Shown here: in pieces, positions 33,201 through 42,848 of the stretch
Layout: the number at the start of each line of letters is the position of its first letter
Numbering within the stretch: the stretch's first letter is position 1
Assembly (NCBI GenBank): GCA_039024635.1
Contig: JBCCQA010000022.1
Location: 39,007 to 103,006 of the forward strand
DNA: 64,000 bases
Origin: Kuafuiihalomonas sp039024635
Lineage (GTDB): Bacteria > Myxococcota > Kuafuiibacteriia > Kuafuiibacteriales > Kuafuiibacteriaceae
Direction: 5' to 3'
Notes under the pieces: model-generated
The model's input: only the letters and a program-made list of their open reading frames with translations
Database searches by the model: none
Told to the model about the DNA's origin: nothing
Program-made: the position numbers and the translations under genes

Positions 33201-34189
33201 GCGACGAAGAGGAAGCGAGGGCGTTTAGTGGAGACGCGCTCCCTGGTGACGGCGCCCTCGACAACGCGCTCCGACCCCGATCCTTCGACGAATACGTCGG
33301 GCAGCGAGCGGTGAAGGACAACCTGAAGATCTTCGTGGAGGCTGCAAGACGAAGGTCCCAGCCCGTCGACCACCTGCTGTTCTCTGGGCCGCCCGGCCTC
33401 GGAAAGACCTCCCTCGCTCAGATCATCGCCGCCGAGATGGGCGCCCAGTGCGTGGTTACTTCCGGCCCGGCCTTGGAGAAGAAGGGCGATTTGGCCGGCG
33501 TCCTCACCTCCCTCCAGGCGAACGACCTCCTCTTCATCGATGAGATCCACCGACTGACACCTTCCATTGAAGAGAACCTATATCCGGCGATGGAGGAATA
33601 CCGATTCGACATCGTTATTGGCGAGGGTGCCCACGCTCGAACCATGACGCTTCCGCTTCCGCCGTTCACCCTGGTGGGGGCGACGACTCGTTCCGGTTTG
33701 GTTTCGCGTCCGCTCAGAGACCGATTCGGCTACGCAGCTCGACTGGACTTCTATTCCGATGAAGACCTAAGCGTGATCGTCGAGCGTTCGGCCGATCGGC
33801 TTCGCGTCGAGCTGGAAGAGGGTGCGCGCAAGGAGATCGCCTGTCGGTCACGGGGCACTCCTCGGGCCGCAAATCGGTTCCTCCGCCGACTACGGGACTT
33901 TGCCGAAGTCCTCGGGGATGGCCGAATCACGCTCGAGATTGCTCGCAAGGGGCTGGATGCACTCGGCGTCGATGCAAGAGGTCTGGACGAGATGGACCGG
34001 CGGCTCTTGGAGGCTATCGTCGTAGCCTTCGAAGGAGGGCCCGTGGGTCTAGATACGCTGGCGGCCGCGCTGGGCGAGGAGGCCCATACTCTGGAGGACG
34101 TGTACGAACCCTTCTTGATCCAGCAGGGCCTCTTGAAGCGGACCCCTCGGGGTCGGGTCGCGACCGCCCGGGCCAAGGACATGCTTTAG
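33197..34189 (+). CDS. ruvB: Holliday junction branch-migration ATPase RuvB
   Basis: 330 residues from a GTG at 33197. Walker A is GPPGLGKTS (residues 64-72) and Walker B DLLFIDEIHRL (about 112). Sensor/arginine-finger regions (GATTRSGLVSRPLRDRFG) and the C-terminal winged helix (EPFLIQQGLLKRTPRGRVAT) are all present. The hexameric AAA+ motor drives branch migration on RuvA. It ends 13 bases from the stop of the convergent pabB. Confidence 0.98.
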   Translation: MSDEEEARAFSGDALPGDGALDNALRPRSFDEYVGQRAVKDNLKIFVEAARRRSQPVDHLLFSGPPGLGKTSLAQIIAAEMGAQCVVTSGPALEKKGDLAGVLTSLQANDLLFIDEIHRLTPSIEENLYPAMEEYRFDIVIGEGAHARTMTLPLPPFTLVGATTRSGLVSRPLRDRFGYAARLDFYSDEDLSVIVERSADRLRVELEEGARKEIACRSRGTPRAANRFLRRLRDFAEVLGDGRITLEIARKGLDALGVDARGLDEMDRRLLEAIVVAFEGGPVGLDTLAAALGEEAHTLEDVYEPFLIQQGLLKRTPRGRVATARAKDML

Positions 34190-34202
34190 ACGGCTCGGCA
34201 CA

Positions 34203-35429
34203 CTAGGCCCCGGCGAGGGCTTCGCTCAGGGCCCGCGCCTTGACCTTGGTCTCTTCCCATTCGTCCTCGGGAAAGGAGTCGATGACGATGCCGCCGCCAA
34301 CTCCGAACCGGACTTCGCCTCTCGCGATCTCGGCCGTGCGGATGGCGATGCTCGCCGTGACCGAGCCGTCGCCGTGGAGGGCGACGATAGAGCCGGTATA
34401 GAGGCCTCGGGCTTCGCCTTCCAGGTCATCGATGACTTCCATGGCCCGTAGCTTTGGCGCTCCGGTGATGGAGCCGCCAGGGAACAGGGCTTCAAAGGCT
34501 CTTCCTCCGTCCGGCACGCGAGCCCGGACGGCGCTCGTCACGTGGTGAACGGTCGAAAAGGTCTCGACGTAGGCCAAGGGGTCGACATGCACGCTTCCGA
34601 CCTCCGCCACCCGTCCGAGGTCGTTTCTGACCAGGTCCACGATCATCAAGTGCTCGGCTCTGTCCTTTTCACTCGCCGCCAGGGCTTGGGCCAACTCGCG
34701 GTCGCGCTGGGAATCGGGGTCTCGGCGGCGCGTTCCCTTAATGGGGAAGGAGGAGGCGTGACCCCTTTCCGCTTCGAAGCGGAGCAGGCACTCGGGTGAG
34801 GCCGAAACAACGGCTCGTTCCTGACCTCGCCCAACATAGGCTGCAAACGGAGGCGCGAAGTCGGCCAGGCGCATGAAGGCCGCTCGAGGATCACCAAGGA
34901 AGCGACCGCGAAGAGGGTAGGTGAGGTTGGCTTGGTAGACCTCGCCATCGCGGATGAGTGCTAGCAGAGCCGACACTCGCCGAACGTAGTGCGCTTTGCT
35001 CCAGCGTGGCTTCAGCTCGTCCTGCAGTCGACCCTCGAGCTTCGACGCTCCGGTTTGCTCCAGGAGACGACGCACGGTCGAGGCTCGACCCGAGACCCGA
35101 GTGCTACCGGTTTGCTCGTCCTTGACGTAGCAGCCATCGAAGATCAGAAACTCCGCGGGCGCTTCGTCGAAAGGGTGGGGCCTGGGAACGCGCGCCGGAT
35201 CGACGAAGTTCCATCCATGCTCGTAGTTGATGAGGCCTACGGCCCGGGGTGTGCCGTCCTCCCCCGCGGCCAGGGATGCGGCTTCTTGCCAGGAGCGTGT
35301 TCGAGCGACGGGGTCGCAGAAAAAGTAGGAATGACGACTGAGCTCGGGGTCCCCTCGACCGGAAAGCAGGGCCACGGGGCAGGAGGCTGGGTCGGCCCGG
35401 CAGAGAAGTTCCGTGATGGAGGGAGACAC
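34203..35429 (-). CDS. pabB: Aminodeoxychorismate synthase component I
   Basis: 408 residues from a GTG at 35429 with a G-rich ribosome site 7 bases upstream; the frame continues upstream without protein character. The chorismate-binding core includes VSALLALIRDGEVYQANLT, SASPECLLRF, FPIKGTRRR, VDLVRNDLGRVAEVGSV, FPGGSITGAPKLRAMEVID and RFGVGGGIVIDS, all diagnostic of the PabB/TrpE family. IKGTRRR and YQANLT favour PabB. It converts chorismate to aminodeoxychorismate for folate synthesis, using ammonia from PabA. Neither pabA nor pabC is adjacent. Anthranilate synthase is the less likely alternative. Confidence 0.93.
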   Translation of the reverse strand: MSPSITELLCRADPASCPVALLSGRGDPELSRHSYFFCDPVARTRSWQEAASLAAGEDGTPRAVGLINYEHGWNFVDPARVPRPHPFDEAPAEFLIFDGCYVKDEQTGSTRVSGRASTVRRLLEQTGASKLEGRLQDELKPRWSKAHYVRRVSALLALIRDGEVYQANLTYPLRGRFLGDPRAAFMRLADFAPPFAAYVGRGQERAVVSASPECLLRFEAERGHASSFPIKGTRRRDPDSQRDRELAQALAASEKDRAEHLMIVDLVRNDLGRVAEVGSVHVDPLAYVETFSTVHHVTSAVRARVPDGGRAFEALFPGGSITGAPKLRAMEVIDDLEGEARGLYTGSIVALHGDGSVTASIAIRTAEIARGEVRFGVGGGIVIDSFPEDEWEETKVKARALSEALAGA

Positions 35430-35508
35430 GCGAGTACCCCCCACAGGCGACGCCGCGGAGGCGTTCTCAGTCCACCTTTTTTCGCGTCGAGTTGGTACAG
35501 TCGAGGGC

Positions 35509-35700
35509 ATGGCGGGGCAGGGCTTCGACGGGGTCAAGGTCTTCACGGCGACGAAGGCCAGGGAACGAGAGGAGCTGGGCGAGACCATCACAGAGTGGCT
35601 TCAAGACCACCCAGACCTCGAAATCGTCGACAAGGTCGTCACTCAGTCATCGGACAATGAATTCCACTGCTTGAGCATCACCCTGTTCTATCGGGAGTGA
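35509..35700 (+). CDS. Small conserved-looking protein, function unknown
   Basis: 63 residues from the ATG at 35509 with GAGGG just upstream; the frame is open further upstream but shadows pabB. The sequence FDGVKVFTATKAREREELGETITEWL, then DLEIVDKVVTQSSDNEFHCLSITLFY reads as a compact alpha/beta fold (strand-helix-strand-strand). It resembles small DUF4177-type proteins that end in a strand such as '...itlfy'. It is divergent from pabB with 79 bases between starts. Cytosolic; no catalytic motif. Confidence 0.65.
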   Translation: MAGQGFDGVKVFTATKAREREELGETITEWLQDHPDLEIVDKVVTQSSDNEFHCLSITLFYRE

Positions 35701-35906
35701 GGCCTTCCCGGTTGGAGCTACGCGTTTGCACGGGGCGGAGCTTGCACCGAAGTCATCGTCCCATGCGCAGGCGCAGTCTTCGCTCGTGGGAAGGAGGTCC
35801 GGGTCCCACTTGGTAGGACCGCGGCGTTCATGCAACCTGAATTGCGACTCGCTCGCTGGTCGTGAACTTTCCCGGCCTCAGGGCCCGTGCTACACCCCAA
35901 GCCAGG

Positions 35907-38900
35907 ATGACTGGTCAGCTGGATGTGCCCCCCGAGGCTGAAGCGCCACGCTCGATCGCGAGCACACCCGACCGAGCGCAGATGGGTGGCTTGCCTCCTC
36001 TCCCTGAGCCGCGAGTCGACGGGTCTCCCATGAGCATGCCTCCGATGAGCGACGACGACCGGGAGTACTGGGAAGCGGCGCTGCAGCTCTATCGCCGTGA
36101 GGCAGGAGCTATGGGCGAAGATCCCAAAGGCGCCGCCCTTCATCTGGAGATGGGGCGCATCCATGAAGAGGTTCTTGGACAGACTCGAGAGGCGGCCGAC
36201 TGCTATCAGCGGGCCTACGAGCTCGACCCTCAGCATCCTGCCGTCTTGCACGCTTGCCGCCGTTTGTTCGCCCTCGCGGGTCAGTGGGAGATGGTGGCCG
36301 ACATGCTGGCCGACGAAGCCGACGTGGTCGTGGCGCCCGAACGTCGCGCCACGCTGCTGGCCGAACGAGGCCAGGTCCTAGAGGAACAGCTCGATGACGC
36401 GGAAGGCGCCGAGAAGGCCTATCGCTCGGCGCTGGGCGACTGGGCCGCCGAGCCTTTGGCGATTTCCGCCCTGGAGCGACTAATGTTGGCCGGGAACCGA
36501 TACGACGAGCTCTTCGAGATCTATGAGAAGGCGCTGGGCGTCGCGAGTCGGCCCGAACGCCGCCTCCCGCTACTGATGTCGGCGGCCCAGCTGGCCGAAG
36601 ACCGACTCGATAAGCTCTCGGTGGCCATCTCTCACTACGAAGAGGTCCTGCAAACCGACCCCGACAGCGCCCTGGCCCTATCTGCTCTTCGGCGGCTGAC
36701 GCATCGGGCCGACCGATGGGATGCCTTCGTCGATGTCCTCCTTCGCTCTTCCAAAGCGGCCGAGGATCCAGAGTCGGCCGCCCAGTTTCTGCTCGCGGCC
36801 TCGAGGGTCCAAGGCGAACGTCTTGCCCAACCCGACCGAGCCCTCGTTTCCCTCTTGAAGGCCTTGGAGTCGACCCCCGATGACATCTCCATACTCAAGG
36901 AGATCGAAGGCCTCTACGAGCGCAACCACCGCTTTCAGGACGTAGTGAAAGTGCTGCGTCGCGAGCTCGAAGTGAGCAGCGAAGCACGGGAGCGAGTGCC
37001 TATTCTGTTCAAGCTCGGCTCCATGCTCGAGGAGCAGCTTCAAGAGCCGGAAGAGGCGCTGCCCTGTTTCGCCGAGGCAGTGCGCCTCATGCCCACCCAC
37101 GTCCCGGCCCGACAGGCCTTGGGAAGACTGTACGGACGGACCGAGCGCTGGGCCGAGCTGGCCGAGCTCTTCGAGATGGAGATTCGCCTCGAGGATGACG
37201 ACTCGGGGAAGGTCAGCAAGTTGTTCAAGCTGGCCGAGCTCCGAGACTTGAAGCTGGGTCAGGAGGAGGAAGCTGTTCAGACCCTTCGGCAGCTCCTGGA
37301 GATCCGACGGGACTATCAGCCGGCGAGAAAGTACGTCGAACAGCTCCTGCTCCGGCGCGAGGACTGGAGTGGCCTCATCGAGCTCTACGAAGAGGAGTGT
37401 GGTCAGACCGAGGACGTCGAGCAGAAGGTCTTCCTACTGGGCCGCATCGGCGTGATCGCCGAGGAGAAGGCCATGGCCTTGGCCAAGGCCCAACAAGCCT
37501 ACGAGCAGATCCTGGACATGAGTCCGCGGCACCTGAGCGCCATTCGTACTCTGGCTCGGATAGCCTCCAAGCGGGAGGACTGGAGTGAAGTTCTGCGGAT
37601 GTACGAGCTCGAGATCGAGGCGACCGAGGACCAGCTCGAGATCGTGTCGGTCGTCCATCGTGCAGGGGTGGTGACCGAAGAGAAGCTTCACGACGTCGAG
37701 GCTGCCTTGGCCCACTTCGAGAAGGCGCTTTCGATCAACCCGACCTACCTTCCGGCCCTCCGCAGCCTGGGACGCATCTACGGTCGACAGGAGCGCTGGG
37801 AAGATCTCGTCAAGATGTACCAGCGCGAGTTGGAGGTGACCCGTTCTCCGGAGCAGAAGGTCGCTCTCCTGTTTCGGGTGGCCGAGGTTCAGCAAAACCA
37901 GCTCGAAGACGACGAGGCTGCTGTCGCTTCCTACGAAGAGGTGTTGGCCATCGATGAAGAGAATCTCCCTGCGCTGCGGGCTCTTTCCGTGGTTCATCAG
38001 CGTCTAGGGCAGGACGAAAAGCTGGTCGATGTGCTCTTGAAGGAGTCGAACCTGCAGCGCGACCAGAAGGACCGTGCCTTGGGTCTGATGCGTGTGGCCG
38101 AGCTCTGCGAGGAGCGCCTGGATCGCTCCGATCGGGCAGCCGAGCTGTATGAGGAGATCCTCCGGCAAGGAGAAGGCCTGGATGCCTCCGTTCGGGCTCT
38201 GATTCGAATCTACTCGGCTGAAGGAATGTGGAACGCCCTCAGTCGAGCCCTCAAGACGGCGTACGACCACGCTCGAGACGACGCCTCACGGGCCGCGATC
38301 CTGGTGCGTTGCGCCGAAGTGGCTGGGGACCGACTGCACAATCTGGACTCGGCGGCCGAACATCTGGAACGGGCGAGCGAGCTTCAACCTGACAACATCG
38401 GAATCTTAGCCCAGCTCGAGCGGGTCAGCGTCGCTCGTCGGGACTCGGCCCGCGCCGTAGAGGTCATCGAGAAGCTTGCCGCGCGCGATACCGACCCTCG
38501 ACAGTTCGCCGCTCGCCAGATCCAGCTGGCTCGGATCAAGGAGAACTTGCTGGACCCGCCCCAGTCTGGCGCTCCTCACTATCGGGCCGCCCTTCAGCGG
38601 GTGCCGGATCATCCGGTCGCACTGAGGGCCATGGAGCTGGCCTATGTCCGCTCCGGGGACGCCGAAGCCTTGGCCCAGTTCTACCAGCGCGAGGCCATGG
38701 TCGTGGAGGAGCCGGTGCACCGGGCCCAGCTCTTCTTCAAGGCCGGTGAGACGGCGGAGACCAAGGCCAAGAATCGAGAGCTGGCCAAAGACCTGTACGA
38801 CAAGGCCGTCGAAGCCCACTCGGGCTACTTGCCGGCTCTAAGGGCTCGACGGCGGGCCGCCGAGCAGGACGACGACCCCCGGACGGCGTTGCGCTGTATC

Positions 38901-41012
38901 CAAGCCGAAGGCCAGGCGACTGCGGATGCCGAACATGGTCGGGACCTTCTCTTCGAAGCGGGTCGGATTCACCAGGATCAGTTCCAGGACGAGACGGCGG
39001 CGATCGAAGCGTTTCAGGGGGTCCTGGGCCGGTCCCCCGAACACGAGCCGGCCTTCCGTCGCTTGGAGGCCATTTTCCTGGAGAGAGGCGATCACCCGTC
39101 CACTATCCAGCTCTACGAGCAGCGGGCTCAGGCCATCACGGACCCTCTGCAGCAAGCCCGTTTGTTGGCGGACGCCGGTTTGGTGGCCCAGGACAAAGTG
39201 GGTGACGAGGACAAAGCGGTCGCGCTCTACCAGCAGGTGCTCGAGCGCGAGAGCATGAATGCGACGGCGCTCATCCGTCTCGGACCCTTGTTCTTCTCTC
39301 GGGGGCTCTGGGACCGTGCCATCGACGTCCTCCATCGAACCCTCGCCGTCACGAAGGACCCGAAGATTCTGCTTCGCTCATTCAAGAGCCTCGGCATCAT
39401 TTACCAGGAGCATCGTCCCGACCTCGTGAAGTCGGTGCAGTCTTTCCAGGCCGCCTTGCAGTCCGACCCTCGGGACGTGGACTGCCTGAGGCGCTTGAGC
39501 TCGGTCTATCAGAAGGCTCAGGACTACCCGTCCGCCATCAACGTCTTGCTCCGACTGGCCGACGTCACGCCTGATCCGGATGAAAAGGCCAGCTCCATCC
39601 TTACCCTGGGGCGCATGTACGAGGACGGTGTCCGCCAGCCCGACAACGCCATCCTCGCCTACAAGAAGCTCTTGGAGCTGCAGCCCTCCCATCAGGACGC
39701 CATCCTCAGGCTGTGCGCGCTTCACGAGTCACGGGAGGACTGGAACGCGTTGGCCGAGGCGACCAACCTTTATGTTCGCTCCCTGGGGCCGGATGAGAAG
39801 GCGAAGGCCATTCCGCTTCACATGAAGGTGGCCGACGTCTTCGAGAAGCGCATCGGCGACGACGGTCGAGCGATCCATGCTCTTCAGTCCATCCTGGAGG
39901 CGAAGCCCCAAGACGACGTGGCCTTGGAGCGCCTGGCTGCGCTCTACTCCAAGGGCTCGGATTCAGTACCCCAAGCGGTGGACGCCCATCGGCGACTCTT
40001 GTGGAACAACCCCTTCCGCTTCGAGAGCTACCACGAGATGCATCGGCTCTTCGTGCGCAACGATGAGTACGACAAGGCTTTCGTGCTCGCCCAGATCTTG
40101 GTCTATCTGCGGGCCAACGACGACGAAGAGCTCTTCTTCTTCGACGAGCACAAGTCTCGAGTGGCGCGTTCGCCCGAGGGGACGCTGTCGGCCAAGGAGC
40201 ACATTCGTTTCGTCGTCCATCCGGACGAGCGGGGTCCGGTTCGTCAGGTCATGGAGGTTCTGAGCAGCGAGCTCGGCAAGGTCTTCCCGGGCGATCTCAA
40301 CAAATACGGCATGAACCCTCGCTCCGATAAGCATGGGTCCAAGTCCGACCTTCCGATGCGTCGACTGGGCGACGAGATAGGCCAGGTACTGGACGTCCCC
40401 GCCTTCGATCTCTGGGTCACCCAGCAGAGCGAGCTCGACCTATTCTTGGAGAACGAGAAGCCGGCCGCCCTGATCATGGGCGCCCAGTTCGGTCGGCGTC
40501 TTCAGGACGCGGACCAGCGCTTCCAGATGGCTCGTCAGCTCGAGCGGCTAAAGGGCGGTCACCAGCTCCACGATAACCTCTCTTCCCGAGAGCTGGAGGC
40601 TCTGCTGTGGTCGGTCGCAGTCTTGTCTGGGTCGAGCCTTCGACCGCAGATCGACGCCGGCACCCTGGAGGCCATGCAGCGACGCTTGTCCAAGGGTCTG
40701 AGCGCTGCGGGCCGTCGCCAGATCCAGGAGGCCGGCGCTAGCCTCTTCGCGCGGAAGACGGACCTCGATCGCTACCGGGCGGCGGCCATTCACACCGCGA
40801 ACCGAGCGGGCCTTATCATGTCGAACGACATCGAGACCGCCGTTCGAGCCATCGCCAAGCGCCATCCCGACGTGCGGCCCGTGTTCAGGGATGCCGGCCA
40901 GGCGGCCGAGACCATCGGCAGCATCCCAGAGGTTCGGGAGCTATTGGCCTTCGCCATCAGCGAAGAGTACTTCGCCGCTCGGGCCCGGCTTCGCTTCTCG
41001 ATCCAAAGCTGA
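35907..41012 (+). CDS. Giant tetratricopeptide-repeat protein
   Basis: 1,701 residues from the ATG at 35907; a GTG at 35862 would add 15. No signal peptide. After a Pro/Met-rich N-terminus (about 1-55), nearly the whole chain up to about residue 1340 is TPR-like helical pairs. Phrases such as AADCYQRAYELDPQHPAVL, LERLAALYSKGSDSV and RRLYGRTERWAELAELFE-type units recur every 34-40 residues. The last 300 residues (from HKSRVARSPEGTLSAKEHIRF) form a different, TPR-poor domain. Proteins of this design are common in Myxococcota and serve as scaffolds. I do not recognise a named homologue. It is followed after 90 bases by the MXAN_5187-family gene and could be co-transcribed with it. Confidence 0.9.
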   Translation: MTGQLDVPPEAEAPRSIASTPDRAQMGGLPPLPEPRVDGSPMSMPPMSDDDREYWEAALQLYRREAGAMGEDPKGAALHLEMGRIHEEVLGQTREAADCYQRAYELDPQHPAVLHACRRLFALAGQWEMVADMLADEADVVVAPERRATLLAERGQVLEEQLDDAEGAEKAYRSALGDWAAEPLAISALERLMLAGNRYDELFEIYEKALGVASRPERRLPLLMSAAQLAEDRLDKLSVAISHYEEVLQTDPDSALALSALRRLTHRADRWDAFVDVLLRSSKAAEDPESAAQFLLAASRVQGERLAQPDRALVSLLKALESTPDDISILKEIEGLYERNHRFQDVVKVLRRELEVSSEARERVPILFKLGSMLEEQLQEPEEALPCFAEAVRLMPTHVPARQALGRLYGRTERWAELAELFEMEIRLEDDDSGKVSKLFKLAELRDLKLGQEEEAVQTLRQLLEIRRDYQPARKYVEQLLLRREDWSGLIELYEEECGQTEDVEQKVFLLGRIGVIAEEKAMALAKAQQAYEQILDMSPRHLSAIRTLARIASKREDWSEVLRMYELEIEATEDQLEIVSVVHRAGVVTEEKLHDVEAALAHFEKALSINPTYLPALRSLGRIYGRQERWEDLVKMYQRELEVTRSPEQKVALLFRVAEVQQNQLEDDEAAVASYEEVLAIDEENLPALRALSVVHQRLGQDEKLVDVLLKESNLQRDQKDRALGLMRVAELCEERLDRSDRAAELYEEILRQGEGLDASVRALIRIYSAEGMWNALSRALKTAYDHARDDASRAAILVRCAEVAGDRLHNLDSAAEHLERASELQPDNIGILAQLERVSVARRDSARAVEVIEKLAARDTDPRQFAARQIQLARIKENLLDPPQSGAPHYRAALQRVPDHPVALRAMELAYVRSGDAEALAQFYQREAMVVEEPVHRAQLFFKAGETAETKAKNRELAKDLYDKAVEAHSGYLPALRARRRAAEQDDDPRTALRCIQAEGQATADAEHGRDLLFEAGRIHQDQFQDETAAIEAFQGVLGRSPEHEPAFRRLEAIFLERGDHPSTIQLYEQRAQAITDPLQQARLLADAGLVAQDKVGDEDKAVALYQQVLERESMNATALIRLGPLFFSRGLWDRAIDVLHRTLAVTKDPKILLRSFKSLGIIYQEHRPDLVKSVQSFQAALQSDPRDVDCLRRLSSVYQKAQDYPSAINVLLRLADVTPDPDEKASSILTLGRMYEDGVRQPDNAILAYKKLLELQPSHQDAILRLCALHESREDWNALAEATNLYVRSLGPDEKAKAIPLHMKVADVFEKRIGDDGRAIHALQSILEAKPQDDVALERLAALYSKGSDSVPQAVDAHRRLLWNNPFRFESYHEMHRLFVRNDEYDKAFVLAQILVYLRANDDEELFFFDEHKSRVARSPEGTLSAKEHIRFVVHPDERGPVRQVMEVLSSELGKVFPGDLNKYGMNPRSDKHGSKSDLPMRRLGDEIGQVLDVPAFDLWVTQQSELDLFLENEKPAALIMGAQFGRRLQDADQRFQMARQLERLKGGHQLHDNLSSRELEALLWSVAVLSGSSLRPQIDAGTLEAMQRRLSKGLSAAGRRQIQEAGASLFARKTDLDRYRAAAIHTANRAGLIMSNDIETAVRAIAKRHPDVRPVFRDAGQAAETIGSIPEVRELLAFAISEEYFAARARLRFSIQS

Positions 41013-41102
41013 GGCGCGGAAGCCGGGAAACTCGACGTCGAGGCCGACACCTGCGAGTGTTCGGGGACTGGGGGCTAGGACCCCGCAGAAGGAGCTCGAA
41101 GC

Positions 41103-42782
41103 TTGCGCTGGATATCCTTTTTCCTGGGAACGATCGCGTTGGGGATCCTCTTTGGCGGCGCGCATCGGGCGGTTGTCGATTGGGTCGAGCCCGAACTGAG
41201 GGTGCCCCGGAGCGCGGCCGCGGTCGACGTCGCGATGGCGGTGGCAGAAGCGGGGGAACTCGGTGTGCGCAGTTTCGTCGAGGCTCGGGAGAATCTCGTC
41301 AGCCTCGTGCTTGCTCAACTAGCAGAGGGTGGCCTCAGTCCCGAGGCCGCTCTGGAGGAGCTGCAGCTCGGACTGCCCGGAGTCACGGCGGCGGCGTTGC
41401 GCCAGGGCGAACGTGAACGGGCCCGATTCGGAACTTCCGAGTTCGAAGCGCCTGACGGTCCCGAGACGGCCTTGCAGGCCGAGACTCTGGTGGTGAGCAG
41501 AGTGCTGGGGCCCTGGCAGCTGAGCGTGGCTTTCGAGACGGGCGGCCGAGTCTTTGAAGGATTCGCGGCTCCCCAAACGGCGCTCTTGCGCTGGCGCTCC
41601 GGCGAGCGGGTGCTGGCCGCCTTGGGTCCGCAGCGCCTGGCTCAGAGTCGAAGCGAAGCGGAGACCCTGGGTGGCGTACTTCGCCGCACCACGGTGCTCC
41701 CCGAAACCGAGATTGAGACTCTGGCCTTGCCGCCGGATAGCGGCCTCGGGACGCGCCTTCAAGAGGGCATCATGTGGCTGGGTCTTGGCGCATTCGGGAT
41801 CCTCGCCCTGACGATCCTGTTCGTCCCAAGCCCGAGCCGCTCGGCCCCCTCGTCGGCCATGGCTCCGGCCGTCGAGGCTTCGCCGCAGCCGCTCACACAA
41901 GCCCAGCCGGTCCAGGATGCGCTGCCCGAGTCCGAAGTCAGCCCCGCTGCCGAGACCGCCAGTGAGCCGGATCCCAAGCCTGAACCCGAACCGGAGCCCT
42001 TGGGAACGGCGTCCGAAGCGGAGGCTCCGTCGGAGCCGACGGGCGAAGTCAAGGCGGAGACCCCGTTGGGTCCGGTCGGGTCCGACGCCTTGGAGTCGCC
42101 GGCCGAGCCTGCGTCCGACCGCTTTCCGGCCCCCTCCGAGGACCTACCGTCAGAGGGCATGGCCGCCCTTGGCTTCGCCAGCACGCCGGATTCTCCCCTC
42201 ACTTCCGAGGGGGAGGATGAGGGCCCTTCGGCGCTGCCCAGCGAGCTGATGCAGTCGGCTTCCCTGCCTTCTCTGCGCCCGGGCGCGGAACAGGACGAGG
42301 CAGAGGACGAGGCCGACGGTTGGTCGCCAGCGTTGCCCGAGTCCAGGACCGTCCCCGAATGGCTGTCGGAGGCCTCTCAGCCGGGCCCAGCCTCGGAGCC
42401 GCCGCCGCTCGCGGCCGAACCCCAGCATCCATCTCCTCCCTCCGCTGGCCCGGCCGCCGACCCGCCGGCCGCTGCGCCACTGGCTCCTCGGCCTCGTCAG
42501 CCCAGGGACGCGTCCCTGATCGCGGGCGCACAGCTGGGCGCAGAGAGCGAAGAAGCGGCGCAGCCCTTCGACCCGACCCACCAAAGAGAAGTCTACGAAG
42601 CCTTCCTCGAAGCCCGGAGAAGTGTCGGCGCGCCCGCCACCGGGGTGAGTTTGGAGGCCTTCACCCGTAAGCTCGAGACCAGTGAGCGCAGCCTGATCGA
42701 GAAACACGGCTGTCGAGCCGTGCGCTTTCAGGTGGTGGAGCGGGACGGCAAGGTCACGCTTCGACCTCAGCTCGTGCGCTAA
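41103..42782 (+). CDS. MXAN_5187 C-terminal-domain family membrane protein
   Basis: 559 residues from a TTG at 41103 with AAGGAG 7 bases upstream. One N-terminal membrane span (about 4-24), an extracytoplasmic region (about 25-220), a second span (about 224-241), a 230-residue Pro/Glu/Ala-rich disordered linker, and a compact C-terminal domain (about 485-559). The last domain contains REVYEAFLEARRSVGAPATG, SLIEKHGCRAVRFQVVE and DGKVTLRP, the pattern of the MXAN_5187 C-terminal domain, known from myxobacteria. The topology (periplasmic sensor-like part, cytoplasmic small domain) suggests a signalling or assembly role, but no function is established that I know of. Confidence 0.85.
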   Translation: MRWISFFLGTIALGILFGGAHRAVVDWVEPELRVPRSAAAVDVAMAVAEAGELGVRSFVEARENLVSLVLAQLAEGGLSPEAALEELQLGLPGVTAAALRQGERERARFGTSEFEAPDGPETALQAETLVVSRVLGPWQLSVAFETGGRVFEGFAAPQTALLRWRSGERVLAALGPQRLAQSRSEAETLGGVLRRTTVLPETEIETLALPPDSGLGTRLQEGIMWLGLGAFGILALTILFVPSPSRSAPSSAMAPAVEASPQPLTQAQPVQDALPESEVSPAAETASEPDPKPEPEPEPLGTASEAEAPSEPTGEVKAETPLGPVGSDALESPAEPASDRFPAPSEDLPSEGMAALGFASTPDSPLTSEGEDEGPSALPSELMQSASLPSLRPGAEQDEAEDEADGWSPALPESRTVPEWLSEASQPGPASEPPPLAAEPQHPSPPSAGPAADPPAAAPLAPRPRQPRDASLIAGAQLGAESEEAAQPFDPTHQREVYEAFLEARRSVGAPATGVSLEAFTRKLETSERSLIEKHGCRAVRFQVVERDGKVTLRPQLVR

Positions 42783-42848
42783 GCGCAAATCGTTGGGTGG
42801 GCCTTCCAAGGTCGACCCTGTTTCTCAGCCCGTGCTACCCCGGGCGCC

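Noticed and set aside
35731..35752. TTGCAC repeated 16 bases apart as a promoter or operator
   Set aside because: Could be a binding site, but there is no second example and no -10 at correct spacing.
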